Source of the DNA: Montifringilla adamsi
Lineage: Eukaryota; Chordata; Aves; Passeriformes; Passeridae
DNA: 64,000 nucleotides
Reading direction: 5' to 3'
NCBI GenBank assembly: GCA_017590115.1
Contig: JAGGNK010000003.1
Location: forward strand, 496,001-560,000
Made by a program: the position numbers and the translations under genes. Every line of letters starts with the position of its first letter. Position 1 is the first letter of the stretch. Shown here piece by piece: positions 13,824-26,600 of this stretch. The notes under the pieces were generated by a model. It was not told where the DNA came from. It worked only from the letters and a program-made list of their open reading frames with translations, and searched no databases.

Positions 13824-14582
13824 TGTAGTGTTTAGTGCCTGGCTTTAGATGGGTTAACATTCCATCTTTATTTGTGTATGTGCACAGATTGAGAGCTGGA
13901 GAAAGATGATGGTTGCTTTCTTGTTTACAAGTGCCACCTTGTCTTAGGGTGGCTACATGATGCTTTTATCCCCAATCATCTGTTCTGTTTATGCTGGATA
14001 ATAAGTTTTGAATCTTTAAGACTTATTCCAAGAGCAAAGGGGGGAGAGAAGAAGTGTGCAGTTTGTTTTCAGACACTGTACTCATTCCTCCACATTCCTG
14101 CTCCTGGACTGTGCTGTCTGTGTATGGACAGACAGCGGGACAGAGCTCTCCTTTGCTTTTAGTTAGTTTTTAGCTAGCTGAGGCAGAGAAATTCCCTGAG
14201 CTGTAGTTTTTCTTTTTCTTGGGATTGTTCAAACCTGCTCTGGACTGAAAACCCAGAACACTGGGAGTTCACACCTGTGGCCCACCAGGGCCTGGGATGC
14301 AGCGTTTCCAGCACAGGAGGGATTGATAAGAGACTGAGTGAGCCAAGCTACACCCCACGAAAAGGACTTTCTGAGTTTTCCATCTTCAGAACAACGAAAG
14401 TTTTTATTGTTTAATGTTATTAATTTTTCATGCTTGTGAATACTTTACTTGTAAATAAACAGGTTTTTTTCCATTTTTCTCTGAGGAAATATTTACCTGA
14501 ACCAGCAGGGGGAGGGTCCTGAATCTGCTTACTGGAGGGACCCTTTTGGAATTTCCTCCCAAGTTTGCCCTAAACCAGGACA
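13824..14582 (+). mobile_element. Retroviral LTR, family A (759 bp, TG...CA)
   Basis: Begins TGTAGTGTTTAG and ends AACCAGGACA, with TGT/ACA termini as integrase requires. It has an AATAAA signal at 14454-14459 about 125 bp before the end, after a pyrimidine/AT-rich stretch. Composition and layout match long class III (ERVL-type) avian LTRs that I recognise in outline. No internal region or second LTR was seen beside it, so it is probably solo. Flanks do not show a clear duplication. Confidence 0.8.
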
Positions 14583-17500
14583 TACCCTCTGCACTCTTTC
14601 CCGACTGTCTTTTGGGTTTATTGCCCTCACCAGCACAGCAGAAGAATGAGTTTAGAATCAGTGGGCTGTTACTCTTCTGAGGGCTAGAAATTGCAGTACT
14701 GGTTGTTTGAGTGTTTGAGTTAATATCTCTACCAATGATAAACACAGGATGAAAGAAAATGGAGAGGTGTTGGCAGAAGCCCAACAAAATTCTCCACCCT
14801 TCGGAGACTATTTCCTTAGGCTTTGTAACTAAGTTCTCGATAGTGCTAAGTTCTACTTAATATGGATGTAGAAATATGTAGTATATATTTTTGAAGTCAA
14901 AGCAAACACTGAAGAACAAATTATGAAATCTCATTTGGCAGCAGGAGTTTGCAACATTGGCTTTTCTCTCAGCCTCAGGAGGTTTCATAACATCTGAAGA
15001 TGTTATCATGAATGTGAGAAAGCTGACATTTTAGACAGAGTCTAAGAATGGAAAAAATTATTAACCATTAAATATCAGCGATGTGAAGAGAGTGCACAAG
15101 TCATCATAAATGATCACAGTATGTAATGATAATATGTATGTTTTGTAATGCCTCTTATGTATTGTAAAGAGGCATCCTCTTTTGGTCCCCATATGCTTCC
15201 CATGTTGGAAAGACCCCAAATGCTCCCATATTTCAAGACATCTAGAGATTCCACTGGCTGGGGTCTTACCTGGTGTCTTTGAAAAGCTACCCACAAGCAT
15301 AAAAGGGAAGATATATATAGATGGTTTGGTGTGTGAAATAGGGATAACTTTCAGAGTATCAGAGGTGTATTTATCATATTGAATTTCATGTATCATTTTG
15401 TCATTCAGTGTGTGCAATTCAAAGAGACCCTACCATAGGACTTTGGAATTGGCTTTATTCTGACTCTTCCAAGTAGTTTTGTGTCATCAGAGGTTACTGT
15501 TATACCACAATCAATTCTTTCATCTAAATTGTTTATGAGTATGTTGAACAACAGACATCTTGCTGATAACTCTTTCTCATCATGAAAAATTTCTTAATTG
15601 TCTAGGTGCACATAACATTTGCTACTGTTTCTGATATAAAATGGAATAGTACATAAAACACACTTTTCTAGGGTTTTTTTTTAAATGCAGAGATGTATAT
15701 ATGCATGTGTAGTATGTATTTCTTATTATATTTTTATGTATATATTATTTGTGTATATATGTCTGTATAGATATGTGCATCCAAAACTCTTTTAAATAAA
15801 AGCATTTGCACTTTTTTGATTGACAGGTTTATACTATGCTGCACTATTAAAGACATAGTTGTAATAATTTTATTATGAAGTCTATACATCTAGAAAAATC
15901 ATCTGCTCATGCTGATACCATATAAAAATAAAGACAATGTTGTTTAATTTGGCTGTGAAAAGGTATACTTCTGCACTACCAGCATATTTTTGCCAATGTT
16001 TTACCTTTTATTGTCGTTAGAAAGTTAACATAGCTTGTCGATTAGCTTTGAAGCAGATTTGACTGAACCCAGGAACTAGCAAATCTTCTCCCAAGACTGT
16101 CATATGTTTTGAAAAGGCTGATTAACTGAGATTACATGCTGCAAATATTATATGCTTAATTTTATCTGTAATAAATTAATTCAAGGGCAAAAAAATCCAT
16201 AAAGTTTTAATGTGACTGATTTAGAACCTACCACACTTTTATATGAAGATGCAGCTTTTCATGTGAGTTTTTTTTTCCTCTTTTTTCTTTTACCAGTTGA
16301 AATTTTATTTGGGATGAGGAAAGCAAAAACTTTCCTCTTTTCTGGGACTTCCAGTCTTAAATCTGTAACTGAAAATAAGGCATGCCCACACACCTTAGAC
16401 CTTCAGCAAATGTGTTGTCATTTGGAAATCCTGGACATGTCATTTTTTTCTGGTTTTGAGAAATAATTTTCCATCAATGAGGTGAAAGGATCTGATCATG
16501 ACAGCTCTTTCAAAATGCTGTGTTTAGGTTGACAGTTCAATTTAAATTATTATGAGTGGACTAAAGTTGTGTTATTTTTTATATGTCATACAAATGCATT
16601 CAGCTATGTTTTAATTCTCTACATTGAGAGAAAAGTGAACTGAATAACTAAAATAAAACAGGAACCTTCTACATGAGTAACTCACATTTTTCTATTTCTA
16701 AAGATGCCTTTTACCAAGGATTCTGTTTTCTATTAAGCAAAAGTCACTTTATCACCATTAATAACCTCATTGACTGTGACGACTTACATTGTGTGAAGAT
16801 GTCTAATTACATATAGTCAAGGCTGTTGTTTTCATCCCTTTACTTATTTGCTTCTGGCAGTGTGTCCCTCTGGATCCCTCTAACTTGCAGAGGTAGAGAC
16901 TTGTCATTTGTCCTTGGAACAACGCTAGAGAAAACAAAATTGCTACAGGATATAGCCTGATGATTCATTCACTAGATGCTCTCTCCTTTCTGAGTAACAA
17001 CTGAATCATCGCAGATGCCAAGGGTGGAAAAGACTGCTTGTCACAAAACTGTGTGGCTATGTTTAGTTCTGTCCTTGTATCCTAACTTTGTATTTTCCCA
17101 TTCTAAGGATGTGGCCTGCCCTCAAACAATATTAGTAGGTCTGCAGGTAGAATTGCTCTATTTTGTCATTCATGTCAGCTGTTATAGAAATGAAATAATT
17201 GATTTACAATAAAGATTATTTTCAGGGGGAGGAAATGATCTCTCAAAGTTTGCAGATGGATGTCCAAATTCCTAAAATCCAAAGCTATTTTCTGAGGGAG
17301 GAGAGCTCACACCATGAGCCTAACCCAGCGATAATCAGGGACTTGTTGTGGAGCTTTTCCTCCATGTCTTTCATTTTCCTATCCATCCCTGACATACTTC
17401 TCAAGAGAGAACTGTACCTTATTGTGGCATTTCTTATTCCTTATTTAAGACATTGGCTATGTAAAGGGGTTTTTTGAAAGTTTTGGGAAGTTTTTGAGTT

Positions 17501-20500
17501 ACAGGGAATTTCCCTTGTTTACATTTTGTATATTTCTTAATCTGTGAGGGTCTGAGTGAAAGTGAGAGATAATGAAGTATTAATTATTTTATGGTACTAT
17601 AGGAATAATTCTTCGGCTTGGAAAGTTGCTGATTGAAGATTTGTGATGGTGGTAGTAGTTAGATTTTTGTAACCTAAGGATGTGCTAGCTAAGATGAAAT
17701 GAAATGCTGTTCCAGACTTTTTATTAGCTGTAGCATATACATCAGCAAATAATAAGAGTCAGATTTCCTTATTTTAGGATTTCTCAGTTTCTGTTTGAAT
17801 GAGTCTTTTGGGAATGAATAATACAGTCGTTGTTTTTTAAAGCCCTTTAAATATTCTTCACCATCTCAACATCTCTGGGAACTAACTACAGTGCATTCTG
17901 CAGTATGTGTGAGTCCGTGTAATGTAAAATTGCTATGTGTAGGTTTTACATATCACACATCTTGAAACTGTTTTCTCTTGTGTCTAAATTTTTTGTAAGA
18001 AGAGCTGTTTGTTAGCTGTTCAGTGTCTGTTTCTAAACATAAACTGAAGACCCTTTTTTTTGTTTGATTTTTCCCTTTGCGCTTCTCTCTGTTTATAGAC
18101 TGTACACCCCATGTTTTTAAAACTTACTGTCTGAAGCTTTTTACACAGTAAATAGCTGCAGATAACTATCTTACCTACTTTCCTCCAAGTTAAAGAAAAC
18201 TTTCTCCTCCCCTTTCTCTGTATTGCTTCTTCAATTTCCAATTCTTTCCCATTTGCTGAATAATACAGTTAACTGGCTTATGGTTATTTTACTTCCCCAT
18301 CTGTGTATTGGGATAATTAATTGTGTAGTTTGTAATCCTAATACCAGGATGGTACTGACAAATTCTTCGGGTAGTAATGACGTGTTCTTTTAAATTGCTG
18401 TCTTAAGAGCTAGGGCCAAATCCTGATACAGTAGTTCAGATTTTATTGTGAACTACTTTTATTTTCATAATTACTGAGTATCTTCATGAGGGCTTTCATG
18501 AATGGAGGGACACAAAAACTGAAGACAGGTTTTCTGCTCACAAGGTAATACATAAGAAGACAAAGGAAAAGATTTGGAAGGTTCATTTCTGTCCCAGTCC
18601 CATAATTTCTGCCTTCTGCTCTGCATCTCCTCACCTGCAGTGTTTCATGCTCAGCTCTCTGATCTCTTCATCATGTCTTCCCTTACCATGAGAATGGATC
18701 CAAAATGAGTTAATGGTGATGTTTTCCCCACACCTTTTCTTTATTCATTGGCTGCACATTGATCTTATGTTGCAAATATATTTTCCTTCTTTGTATGGTT
18801 CAGAATATGATGGGGAGAAAGGAACATCAACATGCACAACATCAGAAGCCATGCTGGAGTTGCTTGCAATGAGCATCTTTACTTTTTTTCGTTTCCTTCA
18901 CAAAAAAAAGAGGGGAAAAAGAGAGGGTATGAAATTATGAGTCTACAGATACTTTTACGCAAATTAATGTCTGGTTTTGCATTTGTTTTATCTTTAAAAG
19001 AAATATCCTTCCGTGAAGGTTGTAACATAGGCTAAGATTTATTTACCTTAGAGATAAGGAATTTTATTGCTTGCAAGGCTATTTATGACATAAGCAAAGA
19101 GTAACAGAAGGATGAAAGATAACATTTGTTGTGAATACCCAAAAGAAAATGTTGATAAACTGGGAGCTTTGGAAGTGCCAAGTGTATTACTTTCCCCATT
19201 TTCACTTCTAGAAGTGGAGTTAGAGGTTCATTATTGTATGAAGTTAAGAACAGCATATGCTACATTATTTTTGCTCATTGTCTGAGAAAATTAATGACAA
19301 CTGACAGTATAAATTCAATATTCTAGACAAGTTGCACAGCCTTAATGATGAACTCATGATGGGGTAAACCACTGAATTTTTTTCTCCTGCCTGCTTCTCC
19401 TGAATTTGTACAAGAATACAGTCTTGCTGGACTGGGACAGGGCAGAGCCAGGAACATGTAGGTCAAAAAGAAAGATCAGAATGTACTTGCTGACACTGCA
19501 TAGGACATCAGTTTCTTGGAAAGCAATGAGCTAAGCACAATTTTGGTAAGATTCCAAACACAGTTCAGGGTGTAGCTGATGATATTTTTTTGTCCTTTCT
19601 TTGCAACTTGAGTTTTTTTAGCTTCTAGGTTTTAAGCTTTTCTCACAAAACAAGGTGGTTAGAAAGTTACTGCAGACAAAACTCCAAAACTACCGTGGGA
19701 GTCATATTGCCTCACTCAAGAGACTGGAGCTTTTCTGGAAGTACTAGAAAGCACAAGATGAAATCATAACCTTGGGCACCACTTGATAGAGAAAGAGGAA
19801 TAAACTCCCAGTAGGAGACCCTGGGGCAGGTTAACACGGATCTGCCTCCACCATCACTGTGTTGAAAACTTGTCTGGTGCATTCTATCGGTCCTCTTTAT
19901 CCCTTTAGTCTCCCTCACTCCTTTCTTCATTAAACGTTGAGTTATGTGATTTGTTGGTTTTTTTCACCATGCAGTGGTGCAACACAAGGGTTAGAGCAGC
20001 ATTGGAAGGCAAAGGGAGCTGGTAGGAGTGCTAGGCAGGACAAAAATCTTACTGATACTTGAGTTTTTCACAGGTAGGAAGACTTGTCCTAGGAATAAAT
20101 TTGGCCTCATCAGAAAGAGATAGCTGGTGGATAACCCAGCTCTGGGCAGCTATAGTGGCATTGTCCCCAGGTGTTTGTAAATCATCAGTGAACTTTGTAA
20201 ATCAGTGAAGAATGCTGATGACCCATCAAAGAAATTTGGAATGAAGACTGACAATTTTTATTTATACTAATTGAAACTCAGTTGGTATTGCTAAGGACTC
20301 AAGCTGAAGACCACCTCTGCTCTTTTCTGCATAAAATGAGCAAGGCCAGGTTTAAGGGCAGTTGGAAGGGAAAACTGGCTTAGCTATAGATGGGAAAGGC
20401 AAAACAAGGAAATATGAATTATTTACCACTTGCTACTATTTTCTGAGAGAATCAACACTGATGAAAAATAAATTACTTTTTTACTTTATTTGGAAATGAA

Positions 20501-21004
20501 GGTAACAATAAAAGGTGACAAAACATAATCAAAGAAAACAAGAGAAGGTCAGCTTTTTAAATTTTCTCATTAAAAAAATTAGTATTGTCAAACCTAGCCA
20601 TTCAAAAAAAAAAAAAAAAAAACCCTACTAGAAGAGAATTTTCTCAAAAGGAATAAGTTTGAAGGTGAAGTGTACACATGTGTCTATTAGTGTGAATATC
20701 AGGCTTGTGATATCAGAGTTCATTCCAGTTATGTTTTCAAATGTTCCTCAACAATATATTAGCCATTTACTTATTTTTCTTTCAGTGGAGATTTTCTTGT
20801 TATCAATTGACTTGAGGAAAGAGATCTTTACTGTTCAGATATGAATGCAATCAAAACTCAAATCTCAGAATACTGTTCTGAGCTCTGATATAAAGATAGT
20901 AATTTAAATTAGAACTTTATATATTTTGTTTTTCAGGTTTGGGTTCTTTTGTCTGGTTGGTTGGTTTTGCATTTTCTATTTAATTTAGGGTTTTTTTCCT
21001 TTTT
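14583..21004. other. Intergenic, nothing recognised
   Basis: 6.4 kb of AT-rich DNA. TATATG-rich stretch at 15690-15780 and poly(A) at 20607-20625. No frame exceeds about 120 codons and none shows a family motif. Confidence 0.55.
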
Positions 21005-21050
21005 TTGTTTTCCTTAACTTTTAACTTTTTTTTTTTTTTTTTTTTTTTAG
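21005..21050. repeat. T-rich homopolymer tract
   Basis: T-rich sequence ending in an uninterrupted run of about 23 T before AGTAAAGC. Confidence 0.8.
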
Positions 21051-21304
21051 TAAAGCATGGATTACATAAGGCATATCTGTTTTACATGATTATACCTAAG
21101 ACAGAAAATCCCCACACCTGTCTTCCAGATAAGAAATTGTCTCTTCTGCTGTGCTTGTTTAAGCAGCAAAGTCCAGCCTGGCACTTGTGCCACCCTGCTC
21201 CCATCAGCAGCCCAATCACCTGACCTATTTGCCCAGCACTGACCTATTTGCCTGGCAGACTGCTAAGAGTTACAGCAACTAACTATTTCTGATTTCTCTT
21301 CCAG

Positions 21305-21350
21305 GCAGCAGAATGATTTTGTGGTGCATCACTTCCTCACCAACTGCAAG
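21305..21350 (+). other. Exon-like segment (46 nt)
   Basis: A near-ideal acceptor (branch-like CTAAC at about 21279, pyrimidine tract, TTCCAG) and a consensus donor (AAG then GTAAGA) enclose 46 nt. Two of its three frames are open. One of them reads QQNDFVVHHFLTNCK, which looks protein-like, but I cannot assign it to a family. It may be an exon of an unannotated transcript or chance. Confidence 0.3.
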
Positions 21351-21701
21351 GTAAGAATAAGACCAGTCTTATAATCTTTGAAGGTTCAAGAGGGTATGAT
21401 AATTATTTGCCCTGTTTGCTTGTACAGTGCTCTGCCGCAGTCACATTTCGTTTGTCCTGCTGCTTCTCCTTAAAAAATAGTACAGTCCATGAAAGGGGGA
21501 CTCCTGCTTAATGGCAATGACATTGTCAAGTTTTTAAAATGTTGTTGCTCTGTGCTGGTGTTTCTGAGCAGTTGTGGGAAGTTCAGTCTTTTGTGATGTC
21601 AAGAGGATTGCTATAAACAGCTGTTCTCCATCACCCAGGCAGTGAAGGGTTATGTCAGGGCTGACATAAAAAGAATCAGAAAACCAAAAAAAGTAGTAGC
21701 A

Positions 21702-21747
<46 letters not shown>

Positions 21748-21840
21748 CAATAATAATAATGATGATAATAATAATAATGATTATGATGATGATAATTATT
21801 ATTATTATTATTAATAATAATAATAATAATAATAATAATG
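21702..21840. repeat. Compound trinucleotide microsatellite (ATG)n-(ATA)n-(ATT)n-(AAT)n
   Basis: 139 bp. It begins with an ATG run of about 15 units, passes through mixed ATA/ATG units, then has ATT repeats turning into AAT repeats. The last 45 bp are self-complementary. Poly-Met, poly-Asn, poly-His and poly-Ile frames across it are artefacts. Confidence 0.97.
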
Positions 21841-24800
21841 TGGGGGAGAGGGCTGGGGAAGGGAAACCTGGCATTGGTTACAGAAACATGACTCAGCTTC
21901 TGTTCAGTAAGCCCTCTGTTCAAGCGCATTACACAACAAATTTAGAAGGGACTTTCATACTTTTTGCATGGCTTCTCCACTCTGATTTCCTGTTTACAGC
22001 AGGCTAGGAAAAAAACTTGTCAGAATAGCTGGAGAGCTGCGCCCGGACTGCAGGGGAGCTCTTGCCAGAGCAAGTTTTGCTTGAGGATTTAGATCCAGAG
22101 ATGTCCTGGCATTGTCCCAACCTTTAACAATAAACACAATAGTTTCACTCCAGCAATAGTTGTATGTTCTGGTATGCACACACCAGCTGTGTTCCTGCTC
22201 CTACAGTCCAAGTGTTTTCCCAGACAGAATACTTTATAAAATGAAAATAGGTTTGTGCCATTTACAAGGACTATAATTTTTAATACATCTTTTTCTTTTC
22301 TAATATATTTCCTTATTTCTAAATTAAACTCATCAAAACTATTAATTTAAGAATTTAGCTTTTAGAAATTTTTCAAACATATGGTTTATAAAGGAAAGAG
22401 TGTGAAAATATATGTGCAGGCTTTCTTTGCAATTTATTAAGCAAAAATTCCCAATACTGGCCATACCATTAGAAAGCACATAATAAGATAAAGGAAAATG
22501 TGAATCTGTCAAGTTTACCTCCAAAATTTCCTTTACACATACCAAAGAAGTTGAAATGGTTAGTAGGTATAAGAACCTCTGCAATAACAGATTAATCCAT
22601 TGATTCTGTTTTCAGTGTTTATCCAAGTGACGTGTACATATATAAACCTAGGAAACTGGGAAATTTAACATGCAGTCTTTTAATCTGATTTCTAAAACCT
22701 GTGTTCTATCCAGTTACCACCAATAGGCATTTTAAAAATATAAAATAAAATAATATTTAAAAAATCTATTTTAAATAGATTAAATATAAATAAAAATCTA
22801 CATAAAATAAAGTGTAGAACTAATTTATTTTATAAATAAATAAGTTTTTGTTTTAAGCTTTCAGAGGGTTGTTTATAATATTCATAAATTGCTGGTGTCT
22901 TTTTTATTTGCTTGAAAAATATTTTGTTTTGTAAGCTTAAAATGATTTTTTTTTTCCTGTCAAGTTACTTGACGTAGTGCTTTAGACTAGAATAACTGGA
23001 ATGTGTTCCTGATTATAGCAATTGCCTGGTCTTCCATTATTTAAAAGGAAGCACAAGGACTTGAAAAGCCATATTGAAGGAAATAATTTGGGTAGCTCTC
23101 GCTAGCAAAGAATCCCTTCCCAAGTGCTCCTTGTGTGTTTCATTCACATGAAACCTCATTCAAATCCAGAACTATCTGAGGCTTTACTTAACACTTTATG
23201 GTCATGCTGTAAGATATGGGAGATGGAATGTGGAATATATTGCTGTTTAAAGCGTGCACAGCTTTGGAAGCCTGAAGACTACTGAGATCATAGTGAAAAA
23301 AGTAGAGAAGGTATAGGTGAGAAAGTGTTCTTCAAAATTCTTAATATATTATGAAGAGAAAAATGAGATCACTAAGATGGTTTTAAGTCTCCTGCATGCT
23401 ATGACTGTCATGGCAGAAGAATTACTCTGGGTTCACAAGCAAAAATGTATCCTTAGTAGAAATGATCAAAGTGAAACTTTTGGTAGCTGTTTGACATATC
23501 TTATGGCTGCAGCAGTTAGATTGGGTAATGACATTTAAACTGCATCTGGCTATAAGTGTTGCTTATAAGTGCTTCAAAGACACTGGTCACCTGGAGCAAA
23601 CTCAGAGAGCAAATTATAGATTTTGAGTTCTAGCTTGTCCCTATTTGAGTCCAATCCACACAGAATACTCCCAGTAAGAGACTTAGGCAAATTTTTTTTT
23701 GTTGAAAATTGGGGTTCCAATGAATACCATAAATATTGCTTAGTTCTTAGAGTTCTTCTCTAAGAAGAGAGAAGAAGGAAGGAATCAAAGAAAAAAATCC
23801 AAGAAGGAATCAAAGGAAAAGATGGGCACCAATGTGGCCCTATTAAATGGAAGACTACAACTGTAGTTTTTGTTAGGTTAAAAAGGTGAAGTCATATTTG
23901 TTGTAAGAGTTAACCGTAGTTAAACTTTCCTCATGCAGGCATTGAAAGGTATTAGGATGGAACTCTCTTTTTCATACATGGGCAGTACACACTCCACTCA
24001 TGGCTCCAAAGAGAAGGGCATCAAAACATTGTATTAGAAACACAACAAGGTCCTTGCAAGTTGTAAAATTTAGTTGTCACCTGTTTTATGACCACTGTTT
24101 TAGGTAACTCAACAGGAAATTGAAGCACTTTGAGAAAACATGTTACATGAACACAGGGCATACTGGAGACTTGCTTTCCTTGCTCCAGCAACCTCCTCTT
24201 AAGTAAACAGAGGAGGAATATTTCTGTGCACAGCAGTGTCTGAGGCTTGCAGGAAAAACCTATCTTCAAATCCTCAGTGTTGCCTATGCCTTAGCTGCAT
24301 TAAATGATCTATTTTTCTCTATCCAAGTGCTAAGCTGGGGGTGGTGGACAGCACTGGTGCCCTTCCAGAGTGACAGGACAAATAGCTCATTGGTGAGAGC
24401 ATCAGTCACTTTAGAGAGCAATGGAAACTAGAGCAGTGTCTATTAGGAGACAATGTGGGTGTCAGAAAACTGAGCACAAGCTGTCTGGTAAGACTTTCAG
24501 CTTTCTGGAACACACAGGGACTTACAGGACAAAACTGTATATAGTATATTTTTCAGTAATTGCAAAGTATGCTTTGATGAAAAAAAAAATTCTCTTAATG
24601 TTACCTAATATGTTACTAATGAATCAGAGAAGCTCCTCTGAACCTGTCCGAGTCTCTGCAAAATTAATCTGTGGGCTCAATGACATAACCATTGTGTGGT
24701 CAGCCTGCCATCTATTAGATATGCAGAGCAGTTGCGAGTGCACCAATTGTACTATGCTGGATCTGTGAAGATGCAAGCCCAATGGAGCATTCTGCAGTTT

Positions 24801-25989
24801 TATTTGCAGAACTCTAAGGCTTGGGATAAAGAAATTATGAAGCAAAACACAAGAATGCACTCATATAGTTTATCTTTAGTAAGTTGCATGAGAGAGGCAG
24901 TATCCCTTAATTTTTTCAGTGTACCTACTGTATTAGATGCTTTGTTCCTTTCACTTCAGAAGTAAGAGTTTAAATTTCATAACTGCATTCATATAAAACT
25001 TCTAGCAATTTCCTTCTCATTGTTCTATGGAAGTGATATTGGGAAGGCTGATGCCACAATTGAATGACTGTTCTCCATTATTTAAGAGAGAAGTTTGCCC
25101 TTAGAACCTTTCCTCTAGAAAGAATGAAAAGAAAAGGATTTTTTGAAATACTGTTTTGATGAAGTGAGGGAAATATATGTCAATTTTCTGATAAATAAAT
25201 CAGTGCCTGAAAAAAGATACCTAATTAAAAATCATTATATTTATGCTTCTCTGTATCCTAATCACAAGCTGAAGAGTTGAAAGACATCACCAGAATGTCA
25301 TAATTACCAGATTCTGCATCTGGATCTTTGAGCTATTTGACAGACACATAGCATACAAAACATCTAGGCAAGTTGCCAGTGACTGTTTAGATGTTGGTGC
25401 AGGGGAACATATAATGTTCTTCACATATCTGTGTCCAGTCATTCCCTCAGAATTGTCTTTTTCTGCTTGTCTTTGTTTGTGTTGACCTTGTGTGGATTGA
25501 GACAAATACTCCTCTATTAGTTTTTTTCCATAAAAGGAAGGTGACTGGGAAGGCTGAAAATTTATTTTTCTGCAGGTTTAGTGATGCAGCAGTCATGAAT
25601 CTGAGCTAGATGAACTCAGAGACAAAAGCAATTAAAATCCATGAACTACAAGGAAATCAACAGAATGGAAGAAATTTCATCCTTTTAATTCAGTAAACAT
25701 TGTCAGTGAGCCACAAATCCTACTTTTGATGATAATTTTTGCCTTTTCTATGTACTGTGTTTATGTAATATAATCCCCTCAAAAAGAAAGAAAGAAAGAA
25801 CACAAGTTAGGTATATGTACTATCATGTAGAAGCAAATTGTACATTCATTAAATTATTTGTACAGAACTGAGCTTGTCATAATCCATATAAGTGCACAAG
25901 ATGTGAAAAGATTGAGCCTATTATTTCTATTTCTTTAATAAGACCAGTTGCCTATATGCTATTTATTTAAATAATTGCAACCATCTTCT
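21841..25989. other. Intergenic, nothing recognised
   Basis: AT-rich DNA; strongly AT-biased tract at 22720-22850 and a small AAAG run at 25783-25799. Confidence 0.55.
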
Positions 25990-26600
25990 TCCCCCACCCT
26001 TGCTTTTTCCTTTTGGAGAGAAACAACTCCTAGAAATAACTAGTGTCAGCTGTGAATTCTGGAGGAGAAGCCAAGAATATAAAACCCGCGCATGTGTGGA
26101 CAGATCTGACCCTCAGTGGGAACATGGTGACACGGTCTCTTTTCCCCGCCCGGGACAGCCTGCTGTCGGCAGCACCTTTTAGAGACAGGAGCCAAGGAAC
26201 TTTTAGACCAGGAGCCAAGGGACCGATTTTCCCTGCAGCTGCTCCTCAGAGTCAGACAGCCCTTGCTGAGGATGAGGCTGCACTTTCGCTATCCCTGCTT
26301 GGAGAGGATGGGCCTAGATCCTGCTGATGAGACTCAGTGTTCCCACAGCACCGCTATTAAGGTGGTTGCCCATGTTTGCATTGCTGGAGTGTTCTGTGCT
26401 CACCCACAACACTCAAATGTTGCTGAGTGACATAGGGCTAAACTTAAAGCAAACAGATCGTACCTGTTAGCTCTGAGGAAATTATGTAGGGACACCACAA
26501 CACGCTTTCTTGCTATATCATTCTGGCTATGTCCATGGCATACATTGCTTCCATCGACAAATCCCAGTAACTTTTAGTTTTCAGCATGCTCCACTGCTCT
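25990..26600 (+). other. GC-richer patch with TATA box: candidate old LTR or promoter
   Basis: A TATAAAA box (26078-26084) is followed by CCCGCGC and about 250 bp of GC-rich, CpG-containing sequence with a repeated GGAGCCAAGG motif (26189 and 26211). The rest of the flank is AT-rich. The arrangement resembles the U3-R part of a retroviral LTR, but I could not define termini or match it to the other LTRs here. It could also be a promoter of an unannotated transcript. Confidence 0.4.

Noticed and set aside
21534..22007. Frames with poly-Met, poly-Ile, poly-His and poly-Asn
   Set aside because: Translation of a trinucleotide microsatellite.
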